Assembly (NCBI GenBank): GCA_025450375.1
Contig: JANWHO010000349.1
Coordinates: 1 to 8,156, forward strand
DNA from: Chloroflexota bacterium
Lineage (GTDB): Bacteria > Chloroflexota > UBA5177 > JANWHV01
Length of the DNA: 8,156 nucleotides
Reading direction: 5' to 3'
This document shows positions 1 to 7,564 of the stretch, piece by piece. The position numbers and the translations under genes were made by a program. Numbering within the stretch: the stretch's first letter is position 1; every line of letters begins with the position of its first letter. Under the pieces are notes generated by a model. That model was given only the letters and a program-made list of their open reading frames with translations, was not told the origin of the DNA and made no database searches.

Positions 1-9
1 ACCGAGTGC

Positions 10-132
10 TTACCGGCGGCGGCGAACCCCTGAGTCCCGAGGACGTACACGGGCCGGCGCGAAGACTGCCTTGGGCCTGGAGCGGATCACGATAATGGCT
101 CCGATCAGTCCGGCGAGCAATGTAGGGATCAT
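10..132 (-). CDS. Candidate small membrane protein, 40 residues, unknown function
   Basis: I do not recognise this protein. The frame runs from ATG at 132 to TAA at 12-10. It starts with a hydrophobic stretch MIPTLLAGLIGAIIVI, long enough for one membrane helix, then turns strongly basic (RSRPK, then RPRDSGVRRRR), which predicts a cytoplasmic C-terminus. AGGAG lies eight bases before the ATG, a good ribosome binding site. It is on the same strand as the nuo genes, 128 bases after nuoN, so it could be a last operon member or have its own promoter: TACAAT at 182-177 resembles a -10 box, but the matching -35 is poor. Its short length and the other open frames over this segment make chance a serious alternative. 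No family or function is assigned. Confidence 0.35.
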   Translation of the reverse strand: MIPTLLAGLIGAIIVIRSRPKAVFAPARVRPRDSGVRRRR

Positions 133-204
133 GGCAACTACTCCTAACCGACCAGAGGCCTCTTTCCATTACATACATTGTACGGATCGAGCATGACTCT
201 TCCA

Positions 205-220
205 TCACCCAAATGGGTGA
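205..220. repeat. Stem-loop in the region downstream of nuoN
   Basis: TCACCC and GGGTGA flank a four-base loop (AAAT), giving a perfect 6-bp stem about 40 bases after the nuoN stop. On the transcribed (minus) strand it is not followed by a run of T, so it does not qualify as a rho-independent terminator. It could be a 3'-end stabilising hairpin, part of a weak terminator, or an operator-like site ahead of the small reading frame at 10-132. Confidence 0.5.
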
Positions 221-260
221 ATCCGCCGCCAGGTCCTTGGGGCCGGTAGGAACCTCGCTT

Positions 261-1712
261 TCAGTGTAACAGCAATGCGTCTTGCGCCAAAGTGAGGACG
301 CCCGATGGCCACAGACCGAAGATCAGCAGACCGCCGGCGGAGATGATGAGCGCCGTCCAGAGCGCGCCGGGAACCGTGAAGGGCCGCGCGGCCGGCCCGG
401 ATGGGCGGAAGTACATATAGAAGATCACCCGCAGATAATAGTAGACCGAGACCAAGCTCCCGAGCACGCCCACGACCGCCAGTTCGCCATGCCCCGCTTG
501 CAGCGCCGATTGGAAAACGTAGAACTTGGCCCAGAAGCCGGCGGTGGGAGGGAAGCTGGCGAGCGAGAAGAGAAACAGGGCCATGACCGCCGCCAGCCAC
601 GGCTTGCGCGTGGCCAGCCCGGAAAAGTGCTCCAGGCGGGTGTTTTCCTCGCCTGCCCGACCGAGGGCGGCGACCACGCCGAAGGCCCCCATGTTCATGA
701 AGGCGTAGATCAGGAAATAGAAGAGTAAGCTGGGCACTCCGTCGCCCGAACTGCCGTCGGCGCGGGCGGTAAACACCGCGATAAGCAGATAACCGGCGTG
801 GGCGATGCTGGAATAGGCCAGCATGCGCTTGACATTGGTCTGCACCACGGCGGCAAGATTCCCCAGCGCCATGGTAATCATCGCCAGCATCCATACCAGC
901 GCCACCCAGTGCGCGTGTAGCGCCGGGAGCGCCACCACGAACAGGCGCACGAAGGCGGCGAAGGCGGCCAGCTTGGTACCCACGGACATCATGGCGGTGA
1001 TCGGCGTCGGCGATCCCTCATATACGTCGGGTGTCCAGGTGTGGAAAGGCGCCGCCGACATTTTGAAGGCGAAGCCCACCATCATCAAGGCCAGCCCGGC
1101 GAAGAGGATCGGATCCGTTCCCCCGGAATGGCCCTTGAGGAACGAAGCGATCGCCGGTAGCGAGGTGGAACCGGTCTCCCCATAGGTGAGCGCCATCCCA
1201 TACAGCAAAAACGCCGAGGCAAAGGCGCTGAGGAGAAAGTACTTCAGCGCCGCCTCCTGTGACTTGTCGCGGGTACGCTCGAAGCCGGCCAGCACATAGA
1301 GACAGATGGAGAAAAGCTCAAGCGCCAGAAAGATCACGATCAGGCTGTTGGCGGCGGCCATCAGCATCATGCCGCTGATCGTCCCCAGCACCAGTACGTA
1401 GTATTCGCCCAAATTGATATGTTCCTGCTCCACGTAGTCGATTGACAGCAGAACGGTCTGTATCCCCACCACGAGGAAGATGGCGCTGGTAAACAGGGTG
1501 AAGCCATCAAGCACCACGCTGCCGTAAAAGCCGCTCTTGTGGTCGTCGTGCATAAAGACGACGAAGATAAGGGCGACCACCAGGCCGAGCAGGCTCAGGT
1601 ACGCGAGCGCCCGCCGCTGCGAGCGCGGCAAATAGAGGTCGGCGAGAATGACCACGATCGCGCTCAGGGCGACGATCAGTTCCGGCAAAATGACCGTGAA
1701 GTCGACGATCAC
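261..1712 (-). CDS. nuoN: NADH-quinone oxidoreductase subunit N (proximal antiporter-like pump, ND2-like)
   Basis: A 483-residue membrane protein, the usual NuoN length, and the last recognised gene of the nuo operon. Key residues are present: TM5 Glu132 (LALELFSICLYVLAGF), TM7 Lys217 (FAFKMSAAPFHTWTPD), the following VYEGSPTP motif, TM8 Lys247 (SVGTKLAAFAAFVR), His305 (SSIAHAGYLL) and TM12 Lys396 (PPTAGFWAKFYVF). The start is GTG at 1712, giving MIVDFTVILPELIVALSAI, a typical NuoN first helix. It overlaps the nuoM stop as GTGA and has GGAGGG five bases upstream. The frame stays open to 1859, but the extra 49 residues would overlap nuoM, are not needed by the family and precede this good start. 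The stop TGA is at 263-261. Confidence 0.97.
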   Translation of the reverse strand: MIVDFTVILPELIVALSAIVVILADLYLPRSQRRALAYLSLLGLVVALIFVVFMHDDHKSGFYGSVVLDGFTLFTSAIFLVVGIQTVLLSIDYVEQEHINLGEYYVLVLGTISGMMLMAAANSLIVIFLALELFSICLYVLAGFERTRDKSQEAALKYFLLSAFASAFLLYGMALTYGETGSTSLPAIASFLKGHSGGTDPILFAGLALMMVGFAFKMSAAPFHTWTPDVYEGSPTPITAMMSVGTKLAAFAAFVRLFVVALPALHAHWVALVWMLAMITMALGNLAAVVQTNVKRMLAYSSIAHAGYLLIAVFTARADGSSGDGVPSLLFYFLIYAFMNMGAFGVVAALGRAGEENTRLEHFSGLATRKPWLAAVMALFLFSLASFPPTAGFWAKFYVFQSALQAGHGELAVVGVLGSLVSVYYYLRVIFYMYFRPSGPAARPFTVPGALWTALIISAGGLLIFGLWPSGVLTLAQDALLLH

Positions 1713-3208
1713 GGATGCCCTCCGAGCAGCTTGATAACCGATTGGGCATAACTTAAACTCGGGTCCAGCCAGCCGCCCGGCGCCACCCCGATCCAGACCA
1801 TCAGCGCCACCAGCGGCAACACCGAGGCATACTGGAGCGGCGACAACTGATCCCACCACGAGGCCACGGTGCCGGGCGGCAGTGGATCAAGGGCCGCCTT
1901 GCCGGCGGGACCAAGGGGACCGTGGGTGGCTCCCTGGAAGAGCCGGAGCATGTACGCCGAGGCCAGGACCACCCCGATAGTGCCCACTACCGCGTCCGCC
2001 GCGTTAGCCTGGAAGGCGCCGACCAGGATCAGGAACTCGCCGGCAAAACCGTTCAGGCCGGGAAGCCCCAGGGCCGACAGGGTGATCACCAGGAAAATCG
2101 CCGCCACGATCGGCGCTTTGGCCGCCAGGCCGCTCAATTGCTCCAGATCCGATGTGCCCCATTTGGTGGTAATGGTCGCCACCATGGCGAAGAGGGCGGC
2201 GATGGTGATCCCATGGTTGACGGCCTGGAGCGTCGCCCCTTCCACGCCCTGGATGCGCAGGCTGAAGATGCCGAGGGTGATGAAGCCGAGATGGGGAATA
2301 CTGCTGCAGGCAACCAGCCGCTTAATATCGCGCTGGTCAAGGGCGAGCAAGGCCCCGTAGATAATCCCGATCGCCGCCAGCACCAGGATCAGTGGCGCGA
2401 AGTAGCGCGAGGCGTCGGGGAAGAGGGGCAGGCAGAAGCGCAGAAAGCCGTAGATACCCATCTTACTCAGCACGCCGGAGAAGATGATCGCCGTCGAGGG
2501 GGAGGATTCGGTATAGACATCCGGCACCCAGCTATGGAAGGGAAACACCGCCGCCTTGATCCCGAAGGCAAGCGCGAAGGCCAGGAACACCGGCCGCTGC
2601 ACGTCGGGCGAGAGGGGATGGCGCATCAGGTCCAGCAGGTCGAAGCTATGGGGCGAGCTCAGCGCGAACAGCAGCAGGATGCCGACCAGCATCAAAAGGC
2701 TGCCGACCATCGTATAGAGCACATACTTCAAGGCGGCATAAATACGCCGCTCGCCGCCCCAGATGCCGATCATGAAGTAGGCCGGGATCAGCACCGCCTC
2801 CCAGAAAAAGTAGAACAGCACCAGATCGATCGACATGAAGACCCCGACCAGCGCCCCCTGCAAAAACAGCAGCATGCTGAGATACGCACTGGAGCGATCC
2901 CGCTGGGTGGTAGCCGCCACCAGCACGGAGATAGGGGTGAGAATGGCGGTAAGGAGGAGGAAGAGCATACTCATCCCGTCCACCGCCAGATGGAAGTTCA
3001 CATGGAGGGCGCTAATCCAGGGAGCGGTGACATCCCAGGCTCCACTCTCCAACGGCTGCCCACCGTATCGGTAAAAGAGGGCGATGGTAAAGCCCAGGGA
3101 AAACAGCGATCCGCACAGGGCGATAATCACCGCGGCCCGGTGCGTACTCCCCAGCAGGAGCACGGCAATGGCCACCGCGAAGGGGGCGAGGAGCTCGATT
3201 TGCAGCAT
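1709..3208 (-). CDS. nuoM: NADH-quinone oxidoreductase subunit M (middle antiporter-like pump, ND4-like)
   Basis: A 499-residue membrane protein, normal for NuoM, with the antiporter-like fold of about 14 helices. The proton-path residues are all in place: TM5 Glu137 (FFWEAVLIPAYFMIG), TM7 Lys218 (GIKAAVFPFHSWVPD), TM8 Lys249 (GVLSKMGIYGFLRF), His306 (SIPHLGF), His332 (VNHGITIAALF) and TM12 Glu391 (LNGFAGEFLIL). This contrasts with NuoL next to it. Residues about 426-455, between two late helices, form a Gly/Pro-rich stretch (HGPLGPAGKAALDPLPPG) that looks longer than usual. The ATG at 3208 follows the nuoL TAG by 14 bases, with AAGGGG seven bases upstream. The stop TGA overlaps the nuoN GTG start. 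Confidence 0.98.
   Translation of the reverse strand: MLQIELLAPFAVAIAVLLLGSTHRAAVIIALCGSLFSLGFTIALFYRYGGQPLESGAWDVTAPWISALHVNFHLAVDGMSMLFLLLTAILTPISVLVAATTQRDRSSAYLSMLLFLQGALVGVFMSIDLVLFYFFWEAVLIPAYFMIGIWGGERRIYAALKYVLYTMVGSLLMLVGILLLFALSSPHSFDLLDLMRHPLSPDVQRPVFLAFALAFGIKAAVFPFHSWVPDVYTESSPSTAIIFSGVLSKMGIYGFLRFCLPLFPDASRYFAPLILVLAAIGIIYGALLALDQRDIKRLVACSSIPHLGFITLGIFSLRIQGVEGATLQAVNHGITIAALFAMVATITTKWGTSDLEQLSGLAAKAPIVAAIFLVITLSALGLPGLNGFAGEFLILVGAFQANAADAVVGTIGVVLASAYMLRLFQGATHGPLGPAGKAALDPLPPGTVASWWDQLSPLQYASVLPLVALMVWIGVAPGGWLDPSLSYAQSVIKLLGGHP
1718..1723 (-). promoter_or_regulatory. Ribosome binding site of nuoN
   Basis: The minus strand reads GGAGGG, five bases before the GTG at 1712, inside the last codons of nuoM. 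It decides the overlapping GTG start over the longer open frame reaching 1859. Confidence 0.75.
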
Positions 3209-3222
3209 TCTCTTTCCCCTTC

Positions 3223-5127
3223 CTACCGCTGCGCCACGGCTATCACGACCAGCACCAACACGCCCACGAAGAGCGTAATCGCATAGGTGCGGACATAGCC
3301 GGACTCCACCGGGCCAATGTCGACGCTGGCCCCTTCCACGGAGCGCGTGGCGCCGTTCACCACCCCGTCAATCAGGGTGCGGTCGAGGCCGTGCCAGGAG
3401 AACTTGGCCAGGGCATAGGTAGGCAACTCCACCAGCAGGTTATACAGGTAATCGAAATACCATTTCTCCAGCAGGAATCGCTGAACCGCCGCCGCCCCGC
3501 CTTTAAGCTTTGGCCGCGGGCCCTGCATGTACAGGTCACGGGCGCCGACAAAGGCAATGACGATCAGCACCATCAATAGGCCGAAGCTCCACCAATTGTA
3601 ATCAACCTCCGCGTTGTTCACGCTCACCAGGTAGCGGTTGAACACGGGATTGAGCCAGTCGTGGAAGTGGCCAAAGCCCGGGAGCTGGATGAATCCGCCC
3701 ACCACGGAGAGGAACGCCAGCACCCACATGGGAGCCAGCATCACCGCCGGCGCCTCATGGAGATGAGCCTCGGCATCCTTGTCCACGCGGGAACGACCAT
3801 AAAAGGCCAGATACCACATACGGAACATATAGAACACGGTCAGCCCGGCGGTGGCCACCCCCATACCCCAAAGGATCAGGTGCCAGTCGCCGCGCGCCGC
3901 CGCGTGGGTGAGAATCTCATCCTTGCTCCAGAATCCCGAGAGCGGCGGAATACCGGAGATGGCGATGACCCCGACCGTGAACAAGGCGAACGTGGTGGGA
4001 AGCTTGCGGCGCAGCCCGCCCATTCGTCGCAAATCCTGCTCGCCGCCGAGGGCATGGATGATGCTGCCGGCCCCCATGAACAGGAGGGCCTTGAAGAAGG
4101 CGTGAGTCATCAGATGGAACATACCGGAGGAATAGGCCCCTATCCCCACCCCCAAGAACATATAGCCGATCTGGCTCATGGTGGAGTAGGCCAGCACCCG
4201 TTTGATGTCCATCTGCACCAGGGCGATAGTCGCCGCCACCAACGCGGTGACGGCTCCGATAATCGCCACCACCCCAGCCGAGAAAGGCGATTGGTCGTAG
4301 AGGACATGGCAGCGGGCGATCAGATACACGCCCGCCGTCACCATGGTCGCCGCGTGGATGAGGGCGCTGACCGGCGTGGGACCTTCCATGGCATCCGGCA
4401 GCCAGGTATGCAGCGGTATCTGGGCTGATTTGGCGATGGACCCGAGCAAGAGCAACAAGCAGAGCGCGGTGACCACGTGGTCACCGCTATGCAGCGCCTG
4501 CACCTTGGCGAACACTCCGTTATAGGTGAGGGTGCCCCACTGGCGGACCATCAGGAAAATGGCCAGCATGATTCCCACGTCGCCGATCACGTTCATGATC
4601 AGCGCCTTGCGGGCAGCCAGCAGCGCCGACATATTCTGGTACCAGAAACCGATCAGCAAATACGACGAGAGGCCGACCAGACCCCAGCCCACGAGGAGAA
4701 ACAGGAAGTTATTGGCCAGCACCAGCAGGAGCATGGAAAAGATAAACAGGTTCATATAGGCGAAGAAACGCGAGTAGTCCCGGTCGTCATGCATGTAGCC
4801 GACGGAATAGACGTGAATGAGGAAGCCGACTCCGGTCACGATCAGCAGCATGACCGCGCTTAGCGGATCGATCAGAATACCGAGGTCGATCTTGAGCGCG
4901 CCCGCGCTCACCCAGCGGTAGTAGCTCAGGTCGCCCTTGGTGAGTTGGTCGTGCGTGGACCAGCTCATGAGCTGGAAGTAGGCGATGAGAGCCACCACGA
5001 ACGCCGCCCCGATTACCCCGCAGCCGATCCAGGAGATCCAGGTTTGCTGGAGGCGCCGGCCAACTGCCCCGTTGATGGCGAATCCCAGCAAGGGCAGGAC
5101 CAGCAGCAGCCACGCATAGCCGTGCAT
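3223..5127 (-). CDS. nuoL: NADH-quinone oxidoreductase subunit L (distal antiporter-like pump, ND5-like)
   Basis: A 634-residue polytopic protein of normal NuoL length, the outermost proton-pump subunit, ending in the long lateral helix and a final membrane helix (about 520-634). Conserved elements are IDPLSAVMLLIVTGVGFLIH (86-105), AKSAQIPLHTWLPDAMEGPT (232-251) with the TM7 Lys233, ALIHAATMVTAGVYL with His258, MDIKRVLAYSTMSQIGYMF with Asp307, FHLMTHAFFKALLF with His338, His342 and Lys346, and PLSGFWSKDEIL with the TM12 Lys402. Two expected residues are missing. The TM5 motif normally reads GWExVG but here is GWGLVG, with Gly149 (codon GGT) for the glutamate. The TM6 NRxGD motif reads NVIGD, with Val180 (GTG) for the arginine. 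The frame is otherwise intact, so I read this as a functional variant. The ATG lies 3 bases after nuoK, with AAGGG seven bases upstream inside nuoK. Confidence 0.98.
   Translation of the reverse strand: MHGYAWLLLVLPLLGFAINGAVGRRLQQTWISWIGCGVIGAAFVVALIAYFQLMSWSTHDQLTKGDLSYYRWVSAGALKIDLGILIDPLSAVMLLIVTGVGFLIHVYSVGYMHDDRDYSRFFAYMNLFIFSMLLLVLANNFLFLLVGWGLVGLSSYLLIGFWYQNMSALLAARKALIMNVIGDVGIMLAIFLMVRQWGTLTYNGVFAKVQALHSGDHVVTALCLLLLLGSIAKSAQIPLHTWLPDAMEGPTPVSALIHAATMVTAGVYLIARCHVLYDQSPFSAGVVAIIGAVTALVAATIALVQMDIKRVLAYSTMSQIGYMFLGVGIGAYSSGMFHLMTHAFFKALLFMGAGSIIHALGGEQDLRRMGGLRRKLPTTFALFTVGVIAISGIPPLSGFWSKDEILTHAAARGDWHLILWGMGVATAGLTVFYMFRMWYLAFYGRSRVDKDAEAHLHEAPAVMLAPMWVLAFLSVVGGFIQLPGFGHFHDWLNPVFNRYLVSVNNAEVDYNWWSFGLLMVLIVIAFVGARDLYMQGPRPKLKGGAAAVQRFLLEKWYFDYLYNLLVELPTYALAKFSWHGLDRTLIDGVVNGATRSVEGASVDIGPVESGYVRTYAITLFVGVLVLVVIAVAQR
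4466..4487. repeat. Perfect 22-bp palindrome inside nuoL
   Basis: The half-site GCGGTGACCAC is followed directly by its exact reverse complement, with no spacer, and CACGTG at the centre. It encodes NuoL residues about 214-221 (SGDHVVTA), in the variable loop between TM6 and TM7. The flanking bases do not extend the symmetry. Eleven matched base pairs by chance are unlikely at a given site, but a coding origin cannot be excluded. Confidence 0.8.
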
Positions 5128-5130
5128 AGA

Positions 5131-5433
5131 CTAGCCCTTCATCGAATTAACGGCATCAACATTAATCGTCTCCCGCGTGCGGAAGATCGACACAATGATC
5201 GCCAGGCCAATAACCACTTCCGCGGCCGCCACGGTCATGACGAAGAAGACAAAGATCTGCCCGTCCATCGAATGCAAACGACGGGCAAATGCGACCAGGG
5301 TCAGGTTCACCGCGTTGAGCATCATTTCAATGCTCATGAAGATCACGATGGGGTCGCGGCGTATCAGCACGCCAACCGCCCCCAGGGTGAACAGAATCGC
5401 TCCCACCACCAGATATGTCGATGTCGATACCAA
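5131..5433 (-). CDS. nuoK: NADH-quinone oxidoreductase subunit K (ND4L-like)
   Basis: A 100-residue, three-helix membrane subunit, the same length as typical NuoK. It bridges the NuoH/J region and NuoN and takes part in proton transfer. The two membrane glutamates required in this family fall at their canonical positions: Glu36 in [14 protein letters not shown] and Glu72 in [13 protein letters not shown]. The RR pair at 25-26 and the end of helix 3 (ISIF-type, here VSIFRTR) also match. The start is the rare codon TTG at 5433. An in-frame stop lies 18 bases upstream of it with no ATG or GTG between, so no longer form is possible and any later start would remove much of the first helix. It lies 13 bases after nuoJ, and its final codons (ATG AAG GGC TAG) include the ribosome binding site of nuoL. 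Confidence 0.97.
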   Translation of the reverse strand: MVSTSTYLVVGAILFTLGAVGVLIRRDPIVIFMSIEMMLNAVNLTLVAFARRLHSMDGQIFVFFVMTVAAAEVVIGLAIIVSIFRTRETINVDAVNSMKG

Positions 5434-5441
5434 ACCTTTGT

Positions 5442-5446
5442 CTCCC

Positions 5447-5448
<2 letters not shown>
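5442..5448 (-). promoter_or_regulatory. Ribosome binding site supporting the TTG start of nuoK
   Basis: The minus strand reads AGGGGAG, eight bases before the TTG at 5433. It overlaps the nuoJ stop codon (TAG, 5449-5447) by two bases, so ribosomes finishing nuoJ end on top of it. It supports the TTG start for nuoK, which is the only possible start after the in-frame stop. Confidence 0.65.
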
Positions 5449-5988
<540 letters not shown>

Positions 5989-5992
<4 letters not shown>

Positions 5993-6489
5993 CGTATCGC
6001 ACCCGCCTCTTGCGCTAAGTGATCCAACTTTTCCTTGACCACCCTTGGATCGGGCACCAGCATCATTTCCTTGGTATAGATCATATGCGGAATATCGAAG
6101 TCGGCCAGTTCGTAGTCGTGCTTGAGGACGATCGCCCCGGTCGGACACGCCTCCTCGCACAGCCCGCAGAAGATGCAGCGCGACATATTGATTTCGTAGC
6201 GCCTGGCATACCGCTCACCCGGCGAGACCCGGTTCGTGTCGGTATTCTCGGCCCCCTCCACCAGGATACAGTCAGCCGGGCAGGCGCCGGCGCACAATTC
6301 GCAGCCGATGCACTTCTCCAGCCCATTATCGTAGCTCTCAAGCACGTGGCGACCGCGGTAGCGCGGCTTGACGCCCTCACGCTCCTCCGGCCACTGCACG
6401 GTGGTCCTCTTCTTGAACATGGTAGAGAAGGTAAGCGCCATCCCTTTAACGATGGCGGTCGTACCTTCGAGGAAGGCGTTCGCGGGCAT
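5989..6489 (-). CDS. nuoI: NADH-quinone oxidoreductase subunit I (2x[4Fe-4S] ferredoxin-type subunit)
   Basis: A 166-residue ferredoxin-like subunit that carries clusters N6a and N6b and passes electrons to N2 near the quinone site. Two complete C-x2-C-x2-C-x3-C-P motifs are present: Cys60, 63, 66, 70 ([12 protein letters not shown]) and Cys105, 108, 111, 115 ([12 protein letters not shown]). Cys74 is an extra, non-motif cysteine. The N-terminus ([19 protein letters not shown]) is the amphipathic segment that seats the protein on the membrane arm. The linker [14 protein letters not shown] and the tail YELADFDIP resemble actinobacterial and Chloroflexota-type NuoI. I chose the ATG at 6489 because AAGGAGG lies five bases upstream. 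A frame-open alternative at 6516 would add MSEGIKEAA but lacks a good ribosome binding site. The gap from nuoH is 55 bases, the longest between any two genes here. The TGA overlaps the nuoJ GTG. Confidence 0.97.
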
Positions 6490-6494
6490 TGCGG

Positions 6495-6501
6495 CCTCCT
6501 T
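6495..6501 (-). promoter_or_regulatory. Ribosome binding site of nuoI
   Basis: The minus strand reads AAGGAGG, a full match to the anti-Shine-Dalgarno core, five bases before the ATG at 6489. It is the strongest site in the window and decides the nuoI start over the upstream in-frame ATG at 6516. It sits in the 55-base gap after nuoH, the one place in the nuo cluster where translation is unlikely to be coupled by overlap. Confidence 0.85.
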
Positions 6502-6544
6502 GATTCCTTCGCTCATCCGTGGAGCATCCAGAACCGAATGGAAC

Positions 6545-7564
6545 TCAGGCAGTAAGGGCGACCACCACTCCAGTGGCCACGATGTTGAGCAGAGCAAGCG
6601 GCAAGAGCCAGCGCCACCCCAGGGTCATCAGGCGGTCGTAGCGCACGCGGGGCAGAGTAGCTCGTAGCCAGATGAAAATGAACAGCAAGATAACGACCTT
6701 GATAATAAACCAGATCAAGCCGGAGAGCCAGGGCCAGATGATGGTGAACGGCCCAAGCGGCCCGCCCAGAAACAGGGTGCTGGCGAAGGCGCTGACCGTG
6801 ATCATGTTGATGTACTCGGCCATGAAGAACATGGCGAAGCGGAAGCTGCTGTATTCCACGTGATAGCCGGCCACCAGCTCCTGTTCGGCTTCCGCCAGGT
6901 CAAACGGCGCCCGGTTCACCTCGGCGATAGCCGCGATGCAGTAGAGAATGAAGCCCAGGGGCTGCCAGAAGATATTGGGAATGTGGTGCGCCTGGTAGGC
7001 GATGATATCGGTGAGCTTCAACGAGCCGGTAATGGAGAGCACGCCGACTATCGACATCCCCAGGGCCAACTCGTAGGAAATCACCTGGGCCGAGGAACGG
7101 ATACCGCCCAGCAGCGAATACTTGTTATTCGAGGCCCAGCCGCCCAGCACCAGCCCATACACCGCCAGCGAGGTGGCCGCGAAGACATAGAGCACGCCCA
7201 TGTTCACGTCGGCCAGGGCGCCTGGCCCATAGATCCGCGTGCCGCCCACCGTGAACGAGAAGGCCACCGTAAAGGGGATGACCGCGAAGGCGATCAGGGC
7301 GATGAAAAGGGAGAGCATGGGCGCCAGGGCGAAGATAGGCTTATCGGCCTGCGTGGGGACAATATCTTCCTTCAGCAGCAGCTTGATCCCATCGGCCAGT
7401 GGTTGCAGGAGTCCGGCCGGTCCCACGCGGTTCGGACCAAGGCGTACCTGCATCAGCGCCACCACGCGCCGTTCGGCGTAGGTCATGTAAGCGAAGGCGG
7501 TGATGAGGACGAAAACGATGATCAAGGCAACAATCAGGTCAAAGATGACTTGCTGCCAGCTCAT
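6545..7564 (-). CDS. nuoH: NADH-quinone oxidoreductase subunit H (quinone-chamber membrane subunit)
   Basis: A 339-residue polytopic membrane protein, close to the usual 320-350 for NuoH/ND1. It forms the heel of complex I, contacts the peripheral arm and builds most of the quinone tunnel. Visible hallmarks are the N-terminal helix followed by ERR (31-33), RLGPNRVGP (41-49), [12 protein letters not shown] (52-63), [11 protein letters not shown] (156-166), and [18 protein letters not shown] (214-231) running into [15 protein letters not shown] (233-247). The last stretch is the acidic loop next to the quinone site (Glu215, Asp222, Glu225, Glu227, Glu229, Glu237). The C-terminal [14 protein letters not shown] (300-313) is also typical. 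The ATG overlaps the nuoG stop as ATGA and has only a weak G-rich sequence upstream, which fits coupled translation. Nothing is missing or unusual. Confidence 0.98.
   Translation of the reverse strand: MSWQQVIFDLIVALIIVFVLITAFAYMTYAERRVVALMQVRLGPNRVGPAGLLQPLADGIKLLLKEDIVPTQADKPIFALAPMLSLFIALIAFAVIPFTVAFSFTVGGTRIYGPGALADVNMGVLYVFAATSLAVYGLVLGGWASNNKYSLLGGIRSSAQVISYELALGMSIVGVLSITGSLKLTDIIAYQAHHIPNIFWQPLGFILYCIAAIAEVNRAPFDLAEAEQELVAGYHVEYSSFRFAMFFMAEYINMITVSAFASTLFLGGPLGPFTIIWPWLSGLIWFIIKVVILLFIFIWLRATLPRVRYDRLMTLGWRWLLPLALLNIVATGVVVALTA

Noticed and set aside
1..193. Plus-strand frame open from the left edge, ending at 193, as a possible convergent gene
   Set aside because: The translation (63 residues) shows no recognisable motif or membrane segment, and it overlaps the better-supported minus-strand small frame.
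205..894. Minus-strand open frame (229 codons) in another frame of nuoN
   Set aside because: Overlaps the nuoN coding sequence on the same strand, and its Arg/Gly-rich composition resembles nothing in the family.
1922..3286. Long plus-strand open frame (454 codons) opposite nuoM
   Set aside because: It lies antisense to a well-supported nuoM, and its product is rich in Gln, His, Arg, Glu and Gly with no recognisable domain, the usual mirror of hydrophobic codons in GC-rich DNA.
3661..4428. Plus-strand open frame (255 codons) opposite nuoL
   Set aside because: Antisense shadow of nuoL with low-complexity His/Gly/Glu/Arg composition and no family signature. The same applies to the plus-strand frames at 282-728, 4477-4863, 4945-5514, 5177-6022, 6019-6555 and 6860-7600.
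4893..4910. Inverted repeat TGAGCGCG, two-base gap, CGCGCTCA inside nuoL
   Set aside because: Eight-base arms are expected about once by chance in a GC-rich window of this size, and the site codes for normal NuoL sequence.
5993..6160. Upstream extension of nuoJ to an earlier ATG
   Set aside because: It would overlap nuoI by more than 160 bases and add a charged, non-membrane N-terminus. The GTG at 5992 gives a typical NuoJ start.
6490..6544. Possible promoter or extra small gene in the 55-base gap between nuoH and nuoI
   Set aside because: I see no -35/-10 pair and no separate frame, only the nuoI ribosome binding site.
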